From positions 2,790,001 to 2,854,000 of the forward strand of contig NZ_LT605205.1 in NCBI RefSeq assembly GCF_900095135.1: a stretch of DNA of 64,000 nt, in the 5' to 3' direction. This DNA is from Proteiniphilum saccharofermentans. GTDB taxonomy: Bacteria > Bacteroidota > Bacteroidia > Bacteroidales > Dysgonomonadaceae. Each line of letters starts with the position of its first letter. Position 1 is the stretch's first letter. The position numbers and the translations under genes were made by a program. The notes under the pieces were generated by a model. The model ran no database searches. It saw only the letters and a list, made by a program, of their open reading frames with translations, and was not told the origin of the DNA. This document shows positions 48,834 through 57,643 of the stretch, one piece after another.

Positions 48834-50349
48834 GGTTCTCCTCTGAAAGAATAACTTTCATTGTAATGCCCAACTCCGTAAGTTTATATTTTTGTTTGGG
48901 GTGGTGGGGGGTGTCTGCATAGAGAGGGGCTATCCAACCAAGCTCGATAGCCGGTTTAAGAATATGCACCATAAAATAGCGTGCGGAGCTCGTGCGGAGT
49001 TCGAGCGGAGTTTGTGCGGAGTTCATACGAAGTTGCAATTCTCTCGCACTATAATAGTCCCTATTGATGTTGCATATCAGTGATTTAACGCGAATTTTGA
49101 AGTTGTCGTCAAGTTGTGCCAACTTCGTGCGGAGTTCATCATGAGTTCGCTCTAAAGCCGTAACGTTAGCATCCATAACCACCACTTCAAAGACGGTTAA
49201 TTTATTTACATTAAAATGTGCCGGCTTAGAACCATTGGTTTGAAGGTATTCCTGCACCCGGCTTATGCCTCGATTGAACATATTTACGTACTTCATTACC
49301 TTCATTGCTTCTGCCACGATAGGATTGCGGTAGGCATTCACATGGGGGAAGTTTTCCGGACGAGCTTCGCCATACAGTCCGCCAGCATTCATAATTTCAA
49401 TGCGGTTGTCAAACTGATAGAGTCGAATGGGAGTGTTTGACTGATAATCTCTGTGCATGCAGGCATTCATCAAAAGTTCACGTAAAGCTCCTCCGGGGTA
49501 GTTTGTAACCGTTTTTTCGCGTAGCAGACTTATTTCTTCCGGTCGTTGCGTAACAATAGCATCGGCTACGAATGATTCTAATCGAGGTAACAAAGTTGTT
49601 AATCCTCCTTTAAATTCTTTTTCGTTGATGATTTTGCCGGCCTTTGTTGTTCCCTCAAAACGAACATATTGCACATAACAACCCGGCATAAAATATTTAG
49701 GCTGTTTACCAAAAAGTATGATTGCTGCCATTGTGGGACAATCATATTGCTTGTTGTATAAGCGTAGAGAGGCCATCTGTTCCGTAAAACTACGAGTATC
49801 TGTTTCGAGTGTTTCGGTATCGATGGCTTGAGGAAAATATTGCTGTTTGATGATATCTGTATCAATATCATCCAATGTTGCTTCTCGGCAGGGCATTACA
49901 TCGAAAGTGGCTAGATGTGCAGCATTTCGTTCGGTGAGGATCCGTTCTTCTTCAGCCGAAGCGATATCCTTACGTGGGCCGATGCGTACGAAAACGCGAC
50001 CTCGGTAGCGGACAGGAGTGAAGAGAGAAGGAGTAACTGCGACGGCAAGCACATCGCCTTTTTCGGTTTCTACCTTTTCTGTACTCATTACAGGTAAAGG
50101 GAGGATGTTGCCGTCTGAACGAATTCCGGAAATCTTTTTTACCAGGGCATCATCCACTTTAAGTCCGCTCACCGAACCATCATCATTGACACCTATAAGC
50201 AGGTAGCCTTTCTTCCCGGAACCGGGAAGATCATTGGAAAAAGCACAGATTGCCTCCTGAAACTTATCCATGTTGGAAGTGGAAGCAGTACGTTCTATGC
50301 GAAAATTTTCATCCGTTTGCAACAACTCGTTCAACTCTTCCCTGGTCAT
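48823..50349 (-). CDS. AlbA_2/GHKL-ATPase protein inserted in the BREX operon
   Basis: 508 residues. Residues 1-120 are an AlbA_2 (Schlafen-like) domain (KKGYLLIGVNDDGSVSGL, RYRGRVFVRIGPR). Residues 290-350 carry the GHKL-ATPase block found in this family: ALRELLMNACMHRDYQ and RIEIMNAGGLYG. A C-terminal winged-helix-like tail contains an 11-residue repeat (LRMNSAQTPLE / LRTSSARYFMV) written by an 11-bp DNA repeat. Related proteins are annotated as transcriptional regulators. It is not part of the canonical type 3 set, yet it overlaps the helicase gene by 11 bases and is clearly in the operon. I start at ATG 50349, not the TTG six codons earlier. Confidence 0.82.
   Translation of the reverse strand: MTREELNELLQTDENFRIERTASTSNMDKFQEAICAFSNDLPGSGKKGYLLIGVNDDGSVSGLKVDDALVKKISGIRSDGNILPLPVMSTEKVETEKGDVLAVAVTPSLFTPVRYRGRVFVRIGPRKDIASAEEERILTERNAAHLATFDVMPCREATLDDIDTDIIKQQYFPQAIDTETLETDTRSFTEQMASLRLYNKQYDCPTMAAIILFGKQPKYFMPGCYVQYVRFEGTTKAGKIINEKEFKGGLTTLLPRLESFVADAIVTQRPEEISLLREKTVTNYPGGALRELLMNACMHRDYQSNTPIRLYQFDNRIEIMNAGGLYGEARPENFPHVNAYRNPIVAEAMKVMKYVNMFNRGISRVQEYLQTNGSKPAHFNVNKLTVFEVVVMDANVTALERTHDELRTKLAQLDDNFKIRVKSLICNINRDYYSARELQLRMNSAQTPLELRTSSARYFMVHILKPAIELGWIAPLYADTPHHPKQKYKLTELGITMKVILSEENHEI
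48981..49035. repeat. 11-bp tandem repeat inside the AlbA_2 gene
   Basis: Five units of the form gtgcggagttc lie head to tail (starts 48981, 48992, 49003, 49014, 49025), the last diverged; another copy is at 49127-49137. Eleven is not a multiple of three, so gain or loss of one unit shifts the frame about 52 codons before the stop. Confidence 0.85.
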
Positions 50350-50384
50350 ACACTTTCGTTTTAACAACCCAACATTCTAAGAGA

Positions 50385-53012
50385 TTACACTCTTGAAACA
50401 GCAATATCATAATATTGGAGCAGAATCTCATCTTCTTGAAGCAGAGACTCCTGTATGTGGTCGCCCACTGTGATAATTGCCTGGTAGTCCTTTTGCTTGT
50501 AACACTCCTTGAACCCATAGCGAAGCACTTCGAGACGGGTATCTCTCATCCGCCTAGCCTTTGGCTTTTGTGCTTGTTCCAGATACATATTATATTCTTT
50601 CATCATCTTTCTTCCCCGCATAATCTCCATATCGGCAGCCTTTTCGGCATCCGGCTTGCGCCATTTGCCATCAGCGTCTTTGATGAAGTTATCTTCCAGA
50701 ATTTCAGATAGCTCAGGAAGAATATCACCTTTCTTAGTGGGAGTCATATTTTTCATCCATTCAGGTTGCAATTCTGAATAGGTTTGGGGTGTTTCCAATT
50801 CACGCTTCAACCATTCAATGCCTTCTGCTTCGCTACCTATAAACAAAGCCATTGGCACAATACCTGTCGTCTTACTCTTTTTGTCTTCATATTCCAGTGC
50901 TTGAGAAGCCGTAAAGAACATCCCATCGCGCTCAATAAACCGATCGTGAAGACTTTTTTGAAATTCCTGGGCATCCATGGGAATGGCATAACCGTGTCGC
51001 ACATAGTAGGAAATAAGTCTGTCATAGAGAATTTTGGGGCTGCGTTCCACTACAGCAGTCGTTGAATTGTCTTTTTCTTGATGTATTGGTAGATGTAACA
51101 ACAATTCTTCTATAAAATCCATTGCATTGGCAGATTTGTCCAAGGAACCCTCCAATTTGAATGTCAATTCTTTTGAAGGTTTGTAGCAAGTAATAACAAG
51201 ATCTTGCTTCACGGCAGTTGTAGTCGTTACTGCTTTAAAAGAACCTTGTTTTTTATCGAGTGCTGCAACATTCACCACGATGAACCCAACTCCCTGCAAA
51301 GCATTTTGAATTGAATTCCACACTGAAGCAGACGTATTGCTAAATTCTATGGTAATCCACTTTCCCGGTTTTAATACCCTGTAATACTCTTGAAAAGAGC
51401 GGTTCATTAATGTCTGGTATTCAAATAGTGATTTCTGCTGAACGTTATTTATAATGGCTTCTTCCTTAGTATTGGTCATTACTTTTATCCAAGACTCCCA
51501 AATACAACTTAATTCAGAATACATAATATTTGCCCCAAAGGGTGGGTCCGTGAAGATATAATCTATGGAAGCATCTGAAAGGCTATGAAGCTCAGTTGCC
51601 GAATTAATGCTGACAATAGCATTACCTCGTGTCAAATACTCCATAGCACTTATATCTTTAATTTTTCTATTCAGAATATTAATAGGATTTAATTCAACAT
51701 TTAAAGATGGAACATAGAGCGTGCCGGTTAATATTCCAAATTTTCTATCCAGAGTAAATTTATAGCTTTTTGTCGTTCTTTGTAATACTGAGGTCAACCA
51801 TATTTGAAGAAAAATATCTCCTTTAGCCAATTCTAAAACTCGACTTAAATAGATAAAGTTTCTTTTTGAATAGAATTGATGAGCATGAGTTATTCCAATT
51901 CTGTCATTTCGCCGGGATTCATCTCCTTCAGGCATCCTTATTGAAGACAAATCTGAGATATCAATTCCATCAATTTTTTTAAATAATTTTAAATCAGATT
52001 GTACAACATCTCGTTCCCCGCGTCTCCCATTACAGGTATAATTCACCCTAACCGGAACTTTTTTGTTCATGGTTACAGTCTTATTCAACAAGGAATCATA
52101 CGATGTTTCCCAGGCTTTATCCATGTTTTTTTTGGAACAGGTAGCGCCACAATGCGGGCAAGGAAAAGTGTCTTTAATTTGTTTTTCCTGAAGATTAACG
52201 GCTTCATTCCATAGCGTAATTTCTTGTCCACACGATGGACAAACAAAAACATCACTCCAAATAGTGTAATTAATCTTTGCTTTTTTCCCGTCAACCTCTG
52301 TTTCGTACATCCAACCCAACTCATCTTCCACTCGATTGAGTATTGCTTTAGCTTTTTTTGCAAAAGAATGTACATCGAATTTTAGGTTGTAAGAAGCAGC
52401 TATAAGCGATGCGATTGGAGAAAGGTCGGAACAAATAGCTTTGCGGACACCTACTTTGGCATTTTTCTCTCCCAACGCATCCACATCTTCTTTAGAACCG
52501 CAAAGCTGAGCTGCCACTCCCGTCATGCCCGTTCCGGCAAACCCATCAAATACAATATCTCCCGGTTGGGTATAATGCAATATATATCGCATAATCGCCG
52601 GATGAGGAACCTTGGTATGATAAGCATGAGCCATATAAATGGGATTGTTTTTCCCTTCACTGACATCTGCGGCATATGGCTCTTTCACTTCAAAACGGGC
52701 CTGTCGTTTCCCTTCTGCCTGAAGTTGTTCTTTTTCTTTTTCCCATTCCCCAATAAAATCATTTAACCAGGGGTTGGGACAAGCTGTATAATAGGGGGGA
52801 TCAGAGAGATTGATAATGTCATCATCCTCTCCAATAGGAAAGCCTTCTATCTTTTTTAGTTCCGGCAGTTTCTTGCGAAGCTCTTCCCGAAAATAATCCC
52901 GACGAGCCTCTTCACATGGAAATTCCATTCCAAAGCAAACTACGGGTTCGGGGTTTAAACTGGTCTCCTCAAATTCATCATCAAGAAACAGCCTGGGGTC
53001 TTTATTGCTCAT
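50385..53012 (-). CDS. pglXI: BREX adenine-specific DNA methyltransferase PglXI
   Basis: 875 residues. An early catalytic motif NLSDPPYYTACPNPW (DPPY at 71-74) precedes the AdoMet motif FDGFAGTGMTG (155-165). A zinc ribbon (CPSC...CPHC, Cys258, 261, 285, 288) follows, and a second DPP motif, TDPPFGANIMYSE, lies at 489-492. This order fits the type 3 BREX methylase, which marks host DNA by N6-adenine methylation of a non-palindromic site. The section 51.3-52.2 kb is visibly more A/T-rich than the ends, a possible target-recognition exchange. Seventeen bases from brxC. Confidence 0.88.
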   Translation of the reverse strand: MSNKDPRLFLDDEFEETSLNPEPVVCFGMEFPCEEARRDYFREELRKKLPELKKIEGFPIGEDDDIINLSDPPYYTACPNPWLNDFIGEWEKEKEQLQAEGKRQARFEVKEPYAADVSEGKNNPIYMAHAYHTKVPHPAIMRYILHYTQPGDIVFDGFAGTGMTGVAAQLCGSKEDVDALGEKNAKVGVRKAICSDLSPIASLIAASYNLKFDVHSFAKKAKAILNRVEDELGWMYETEVDGKKAKINYTIWSDVFVCPSCGQEITLWNEAVNLQEKQIKDTFPCPHCGATCSKKNMDKAWETSYDSLLNKTVTMNKKVPVRVNYTCNGRRGERDVVQSDLKLFKKIDGIDISDLSSIRMPEGDESRRNDRIGITHAHQFYSKRNFIYLSRVLELAKGDIFLQIWLTSVLQRTTKSYKFTLDRKFGILTGTLYVPSLNVELNPINILNRKIKDISAMEYLTRGNAIVSINSATELHSLSDASIDYIFTDPPFGANIMYSELSCIWESWIKVMTNTKEEAIINNVQQKSLFEYQTLMNRSFQEYYRVLKPGKWITIEFSNTSASVWNSIQNALQGVGFIVVNVAALDKKQGSFKAVTTTTAVKQDLVITCYKPSKELTFKLEGSLDKSANAMDFIEELLLHLPIHQEKDNSTTAVVERSPKILYDRLISYYVRHGYAIPMDAQEFQKSLHDRFIERDGMFFTASQALEYEDKKSKTTGIVPMALFIGSEAEGIEWLKRELETPQTYSELQPEWMKNMTPTKKGDILPELSEILEDNFIKDADGKWRKPDAEKAADMEIMRGRKMMKEYNMYLEQAQKPKARRMRDTRLEVLRYGFKECYKQKDYQAIITVGDHIQESLLQEDEILLQYYDIAVSRV

Positions 53013-53029
53013 ATTTGGTTTTATTCTCT

Positions 53030-56000
53030 TTATTTGATTATGATACGTACATCTTCCGGACGGTGTCCACGGCTTTGGGCCTCTATGTATTCAGCCAAAG
53101 CCTCAATAGCTTGTTGCTTAGTCATAGGCTTAGAAAAGATTCGAAGCATATCCCCATGATTGATCTCGATTTTGGTGAAACTACGCTGTAATTTAGTAAT
53201 AATTTCTATCAACGGATGTGCATACTGCCGATTGAGTTTGATCACTCCATCGGCAAACTGCTGAATCATGGTCTTTTCCTGATGGCTCAGCATCTCCTGA
53301 TTGCGCTTAGTTGTAGGATCATCCAGAGCATCACGGAATTGTTGCTCATATTCAGCATAGATTTCGTTTAATTCATCCTGTAAATCTCCAATTTGAGGCA
53401 GCGGCTCTCGCTGAAGTGTGGGATTGAAGCCATCGGGAGCTGTGGGCATGGATAGAATTGTCTGCTTACTGACAGTTGGATTCACAACTTGCAGCAGTGC
53501 TAATTTTCTTAACCATGCATCATACCGGGAAGGGTTAATGAAAGGTGCATCGCGAATAGTATCGCACACCTGTTTATAGTCATTGGCCCTAAGTTTCTGT
53601 GCCTTGCTATAGTCAATCTCACTGATATGTGCTTTTAAATATTCGCTCATATACCAATCGGCATATCGCTCTTTTAGGGTCTTAAGTTCTGATTTATAGT
53701 TATCAACCACAGTTTTGTCCTGGCCTATTACCTCTTTAATATTGCTAATACCTGCGATAATATCCTCTTTGAGATTGGGCTCATTGATGTTGGACAGCGC
53801 AGTGCGTAGATAGCCAATCATATCCTTGAAGACATTCAACTCTTCCAGCATACGTTCTGTGTCATCCAGCTTCCGCAAAGTTCCGTTCATGGCTTTTTTA
53901 ACCACATCGATAGACCAATCAATATTGCGCATCTTGGCTTTGGTGTTGTATCGCTGAAGTTGGTTGCAAATGCCTTTTAAACGAACAAGTTCCTTGTCAA
54001 ATTCCGAAGCTTCTTCGCTTGAGATCACTTCAATGTCACCGGCAAAACGATAGCCTCCTTGAATCTTGTGCTGTAACTTCACCACCTGATTTTCGACGGT
54101 TTGTGCCTTGCTCAACAAATCAGCAAACACACTGCTATTCGGACTATCCAACTCATTGGTGCGGTCTGCCCCCAATAAACCCAGCATCAACTCACGCACC
54201 AAAGCGGCGTTAAGGTTCTTAGGCGGGCAGATATTCGAGAATGTATAATTATCTTGCGGATTCAGTTTATTGATGTCTGCTATGTTACTGGCATTAATAC
54301 GAGTTCCTCCTTGTAACACAATCTCTATCTCTCCCAAGGCGGCCATGGTTGCCATAACCAACATTTGCAGATCGGCCTCGATATGAAAATCAGAAGAGAT
54401 GTATTCGTGCGTTTCATCGAAGAACAATTCCAATATCTCATCCCTATTGAGTACTTGACCACCTTTTGCTTCCAATTTCTGCCTAAGGCTACGGGCATAT
54501 TGAGAGTGATCGGTAGCAAGACGACCATCTTCCCACAATCCAAGTCCCATCAAGATGGCTTCTCCATTTCGGTTAATGGTGGCAGGACTAGCTATCTTAG
54601 CACGGGCAGAACGCAAAAGGTTCTCCCGGTTATCTTGTGTCAATGGTTGTTGCAAATTGGAAAACTTCGGGTAATACGGGTTTTCTGTCTCGAAGTGCGG
54701 TTCCATAATATAAGAAGTGACCGCATTGATGGCATCTATTTTTGATTCTGCCTGCGCACCCTGCATTGCCTGCATAGGATGCTTTTCTCCCAAATACTCA
54801 ACCATGGTTTTGGTCAAGAACTGCTGGTTGAAGAGTTCACGAGCCTCCTTGAAGAATTTTTCACGAAGTTGCTTGTATCGAGGCTTTTCATCGCTACTTG
54901 CACTACCTTCTTGCGCAAGGGCGGAACCATAGAGTGTGACTTTCTGTTTAAACTCATCGCTCAAATCGTCCATCAGGAAGAAAATACTATCTTTTTCTGC
55001 AGGATATGATTTCCCAACTCTATCAAAGACAGGCATAAAATAGATATAGAAATGCTGCTGCGGCTGGGTAGTCGAACGGTCATTCGGGTTCCCCATGAAG
55101 ATATACCCGGCACGATTACATTTACGCGACAGCCATTCTATATTGTGTGCCCAGATACGGAAATTACGGCGATAGGTTTCTCCTTCTACCGGTAATACTT
55201 CGGCGAGGAACATATAGAAATATTCATCTTTCTGGCTATCTCCCATCTGGACAGCATAGTCCTTTACCTTCTGTTCGTAATTGACGCCTCCTTCTATTCT
55301 GAGGTGATACTCATTGTTCTCTCCTTTCTCAAAATATTGTCCGATGGTAGCCGAAACAATAGCATCCAATGTCCGGGTAAATGCCAGATCCACCAACTCA
55401 TCGTAGTTTTCACAAGTACGATCGACATGGCAAAGGTCGTTGGCCAAAGACTCGGCAGTAACTCCATTGTGGTGACTGAGTTCCGCTTGAAGCATCTTGA
55501 TGGCCGCAGCGGCTACAATACGATGAGCCAACGCTCTTTTAGGAGCAAGACCCTTTGTAAAGTTATCTCTTATCTTTTGATCTACCAGTCCCGTAATATC
55601 GCTTACCTTACTCACATCAGGGTCAGCCTTTAGATCGACACTATTTTGCATATCTTTCCAATAGGAATCATAACAGATAAGTCCGGGTTCATCTCTCGGC
55701 ACATCATCATCAATCATACTTTCAAACCTCTGAGACAGTGTTCTCAATACCTCACGCTGACTCTTGCCGATGCGGATCAATGAAAAATTATCAAAATAAC
55801 TCGGATGCACGGGATACAAGTTGACATAAGTATCCAGGTTATTATTCATATTTGGAAACATGACTGTAAACTGCGACAGATGCTGGCGGATTTGTGCTTT
55901 CTGATGCTCATTCTTTTGTAACAAACGCTGTTGCACGATGAACTGCACATCTTCTTTCTGAATGGTGAGGTCAACATACCGTTCATTGACACGTCCCAGC

Positions 56001-56698
56001 ATATCCTTGGCAAACTGAAATTCGGGAGAGCGATAAACAAGTTCCTGCACACCGAATACCATTCGGAAATGAGTACGATCACTCATTTGACCCAATGCCT
56101 GTAAGACCATCAAATCACGATTCAACTTAGCAGATTCACTACGACCTTTTAAATAGGATAACATCTCATCGATGACCAGCATAAAACCTTTATCTGGATA
56201 TTTTTCCTCAAAGGCAGCCAGCATACACTCCATCTTTTCAGAATAGGATTTAGGAGAATTGTCATCTGATATGGAATAATCAACACCCCATTGCGCCAAA
56301 GCCGCATCAATCTTGTAAGTGACAATATCCCACAATTCCTGATGATTGCCCAATTCAAACCGATAAACCATATATTTCCCGGCTATTGTTTTGAGCCATT
56401 CCTTTGCTTTCTCGCTTTGCAGCAAGGGCAAGTAGTCAGCATTCTCCGCAATAATCGAGAACAACGACATCAAGTGGGATTTACCGGTACCGTAGTTACC
56501 CACAATCTGGATACCCTTTGTCTCGGTAGTGGCATTCAAATCGAGTTTTGCACAAATCTGCGGTATAATGTAGTTCTCAAATGCACTGGAACATACAAAA
56601 TTCCTCACCAGCTTCTCACGATAGTCTTCATTGTCGAGTTTCCCAAACTTGATGATTTCATCAATCGGGTCGAATTGTATCAGGTCTCTATATTTCAT
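53030..56698 (-). CDS. brxC: BREX P-loop protein BrxC/PglY
   Basis: 1222 residues, the expected size. Walker A GNYGTGKS lies at 67-74, and MLVIDEMLSYL gives the Walker B acids Asp177 and Glu178. The remainder is mostly helical with a long coiled coil around 900-1030. BrxC/PglY is an ATPase shared by all BREX types, needed for both modification and phage exclusion. Its ATG lies one base from the stop of brxF. The DUF6079-type label is often used for this branch. Confidence 0.9.
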   Translation of the reverse strand: MKYRDLIQFDPIDEIIKFGKLDNEDYREKLVRNFVCSSAFENYIIPQICAKLDLNATTETKGIQIVGNYGTGKSHLMSLFSIIAENADYLPLLQSEKAKEWLKTIAGKYMVYRFELGNHQELWDIVTYKIDAALAQWGVDYSISDDNSPKSYSEKMECMLAAFEEKYPDKGFMLVIDEMLSYLKGRSESAKLNRDLMVLQALGQMSDRTHFRMVFGVQELVYRSPEFQFAKDMLGRVNERYVDLTIQKEDVQFIVQQRLLQKNEHQKAQIRQHLSQFTVMFPNMNNNLDTYVNLYPVHPSYFDNFSLIRIGKSQREVLRTLSQRFESMIDDDVPRDEPGLICYDSYWKDMQNSVDLKADPDVSKVSDITGLVDQKIRDNFTKGLAPKRALAHRIVAAAAIKMLQAELSHHNGVTAESLANDLCHVDRTCENYDELVDLAFTRTLDAIVSATIGQYFEKGENNEYHLRIEGGVNYEQKVKDYAVQMGDSQKDEYFYMFLAEVLPVEGETYRRNFRIWAHNIEWLSRKCNRAGYIFMGNPNDRSTTQPQQHFYIYFMPVFDRVGKSYPAEKDSIFFLMDDLSDEFKQKVTLYGSALAQEGSASSDEKPRYKQLREKFFKEARELFNQQFLTKTMVEYLGEKHPMQAMQGAQAESKIDAINAVTSYIMEPHFETENPYYPKFSNLQQPLTQDNRENLLRSARAKIASPATINRNGEAILMGLGLWEDGRLATDHSQYARSLRQKLEAKGGQVLNRDEILELFFDETHEYISSDFHIEADLQMLVMATMAALGEIEIVLQGGTRINASNIADINKLNPQDNYTFSNICPPKNLNAALVRELMLGLLGADRTNELDSPNSSVFADLLSKAQTVENQVVKLQHKIQGGYRFAGDIEVISSEEASEFDKELVRLKGICNQLQRYNTKAKMRNIDWSIDVVKKAMNGTLRKLDDTERMLEELNVFKDMIGYLRTALSNINEPNLKEDIIAGISNIKEVIGQDKTVVDNYKSELKTLKERYADWYMSEYLKAHISEIDYSKAQKLRANDYKQVCDTIRDAPFINPSRYDAWLRKLALLQVVNPTVSKQTILSMPTAPDGFNPTLQREPLPQIGDLQDELNEIYAEYEQQFRDALDDPTTKRNQEMLSHQEKTMIQQFADGVIKLNRQYAHPLIEIITKLQRSFTKIEINHGDMLRIFSKPMTKQQAIEALAEYIEAQSRGHRPEDVRIIIK

Positions 56699-56699
56699 T

Positions 56700-57119
56700 C
56701 TATAGGGTCTTATGTGTTATATCTTTCAAGTTTAATGAATATTTAGCTTCGCGACTTGTAGTGAGGAAGAAGACTTGGTTATGGACGACTCCTTCATGGT
56801 GAATGATCAGCACCCTTGACTTTGACCACGAATCAATTTTAGCATGGAGATTGATATGCAGTGCCGGCTCAAAGAGAATACCAATATTTCGGATGACAAT
56901 ATAATCGCCTATATCAGGATCATGCACCGTATGCTGATCTATAATCTTTTCAAGAGCTTCTTCGGCTATCATCGGAAGCCGTCTATTTTGGAGGGAAAAC
57001 TCTATAGCTGCCGACAGTTCAGTTCCCATATCCACGAACGACATACCTTCCATCTCGTAAGAGACGAAAAGTAGCTTGTGCCGGGAATCAGCTGCTATAT
57101 GTTGCTTCCATGCTTCCAT
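56700..57119 (-). CDS. brxF: BREX type 3 protein BrxF, Walker A not visible
   Basis: 139 residues and the first gene of the operon, the position of BrxF in type 3 BREX. The second half, IVIRNIGILFEPALHINLHA followed by KSRVLIIHHEG, has the shape of a Walker-B-type strand and next strand seen in BrxF proteins. At residues 15-28, where a P-loop is expected, the sequence is KLLFVSYEMEGMSF, with no GxxGxGK. It may be a non-ATPase variant. Assignment rests on position and the partial fold. Confidence 0.68.
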   Translation of the reverse strand: MEAWKQHIAADSRHKLLFVSYEMEGMSFVDMGTELSAAIEFSLQNRRLPMIAEEALEKIIDQHTVHDPDIGDYIVIRNIGILFEPALHINLHAKIDSWSKSRVLIIHHEGVVHNQVFFLTTSREAKYSLNLKDITHKTL

Positions 57120-57199
57120 TGATTGGTTTTCTTTTTCTCTGCTAGGATGATTTTATATCTATCCTTATCCTCTATTGTGTTGTGCGAAATATATAAAAA

Positions 57200-57207
57200 C
57201 AAAGATA
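57200..57207 (-). promoter_or_regulatory. Putative BREX operon promoter (-7 box)
   Basis: On the minus strand TATCTTTG matches TAnnTTTG, giving a leader of about 75 bases to the brxF start at 57119. The upstream TTTTG is nearer than the usual 20 bases, so the -33 box is uncertain. Confidence 0.5.
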
Positions 57208-57224
57208 GCGAAGTTCTCCTTCAA

Positions 57225-57540
57225 AACCATTAAAAATCTTTCGAAAACTCACTGCGTTAGTTATCCCACTGAAATAATCAGATCTAAATTATAATAGGAT
57301 ATTTTACGTGTTACTTCACGTTTGCCTTCTTTTCGTACTTGTGCAATTTTTGCACAAGTTGCTTCTTCAAGTGATTCTTCCGAATTGTAAATATTTCGAA
57401 TATGCCTTAAAATAGAAGTTCTGTCTGTTTTAAAAAGATCGCCCATTTGGTACTGATCTAACCAAACAATTTCGTCCTCCAATCTAACTAACATCAAGAT
57501 TGGCTGTACCATCTGGAGTTTAATAAATAATTATTTAGGT
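57225..57540 (-). pseudogene. Decayed rhuM-family gene
   Basis: The readable part, VRLEDEIVWLDQYQMGDLF to YYNLDLIISVG, is the N-terminal region of RhuM/virulence proteins often found near restriction systems. Three lesions are visible. An in-frame stop (57520-57522) splits IIIY from TPDGTANLDV. A 4-bp CTAA duplication (57484-57491) shifts the frame between LDV and RLED. The frame stops right after IISVG, where family members continue GYR; a similar TNAVSFRK follows in another frame. The DNA between this and mnmE shows only a short C-terminal-like fragment. Confidence 0.8.
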
Positions 57541-57643
57541 ATCACTGATTTTTAATTCTCTATCATTCATAGCTTCTTGTATTTGTGTGGCTCTAATGTC
57601 AACTAAGTCATTGTATTTTCCCAACAACTGAAATCTAAACTAT

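Noticed and set aside
48981-49035. CRISPR array
   Set aside because: Units are only 11 bp, adjoin without spacers, and lie in a coding frame.
43993-57119. DISARM or plain restriction-modification locus
   Set aside because: A PglZ-type phosphatase fold, a BrxC-sized P-loop protein and the gene order fit type 3 BREX; no PLD nuclease or DUF1998 gene is seen.
57541-57643. Short frame ending DRELKISDT between mnmE and the rhuM remnant
   Set aside because: About 35 codons with no start codon in a suitable place and no family I recognise.
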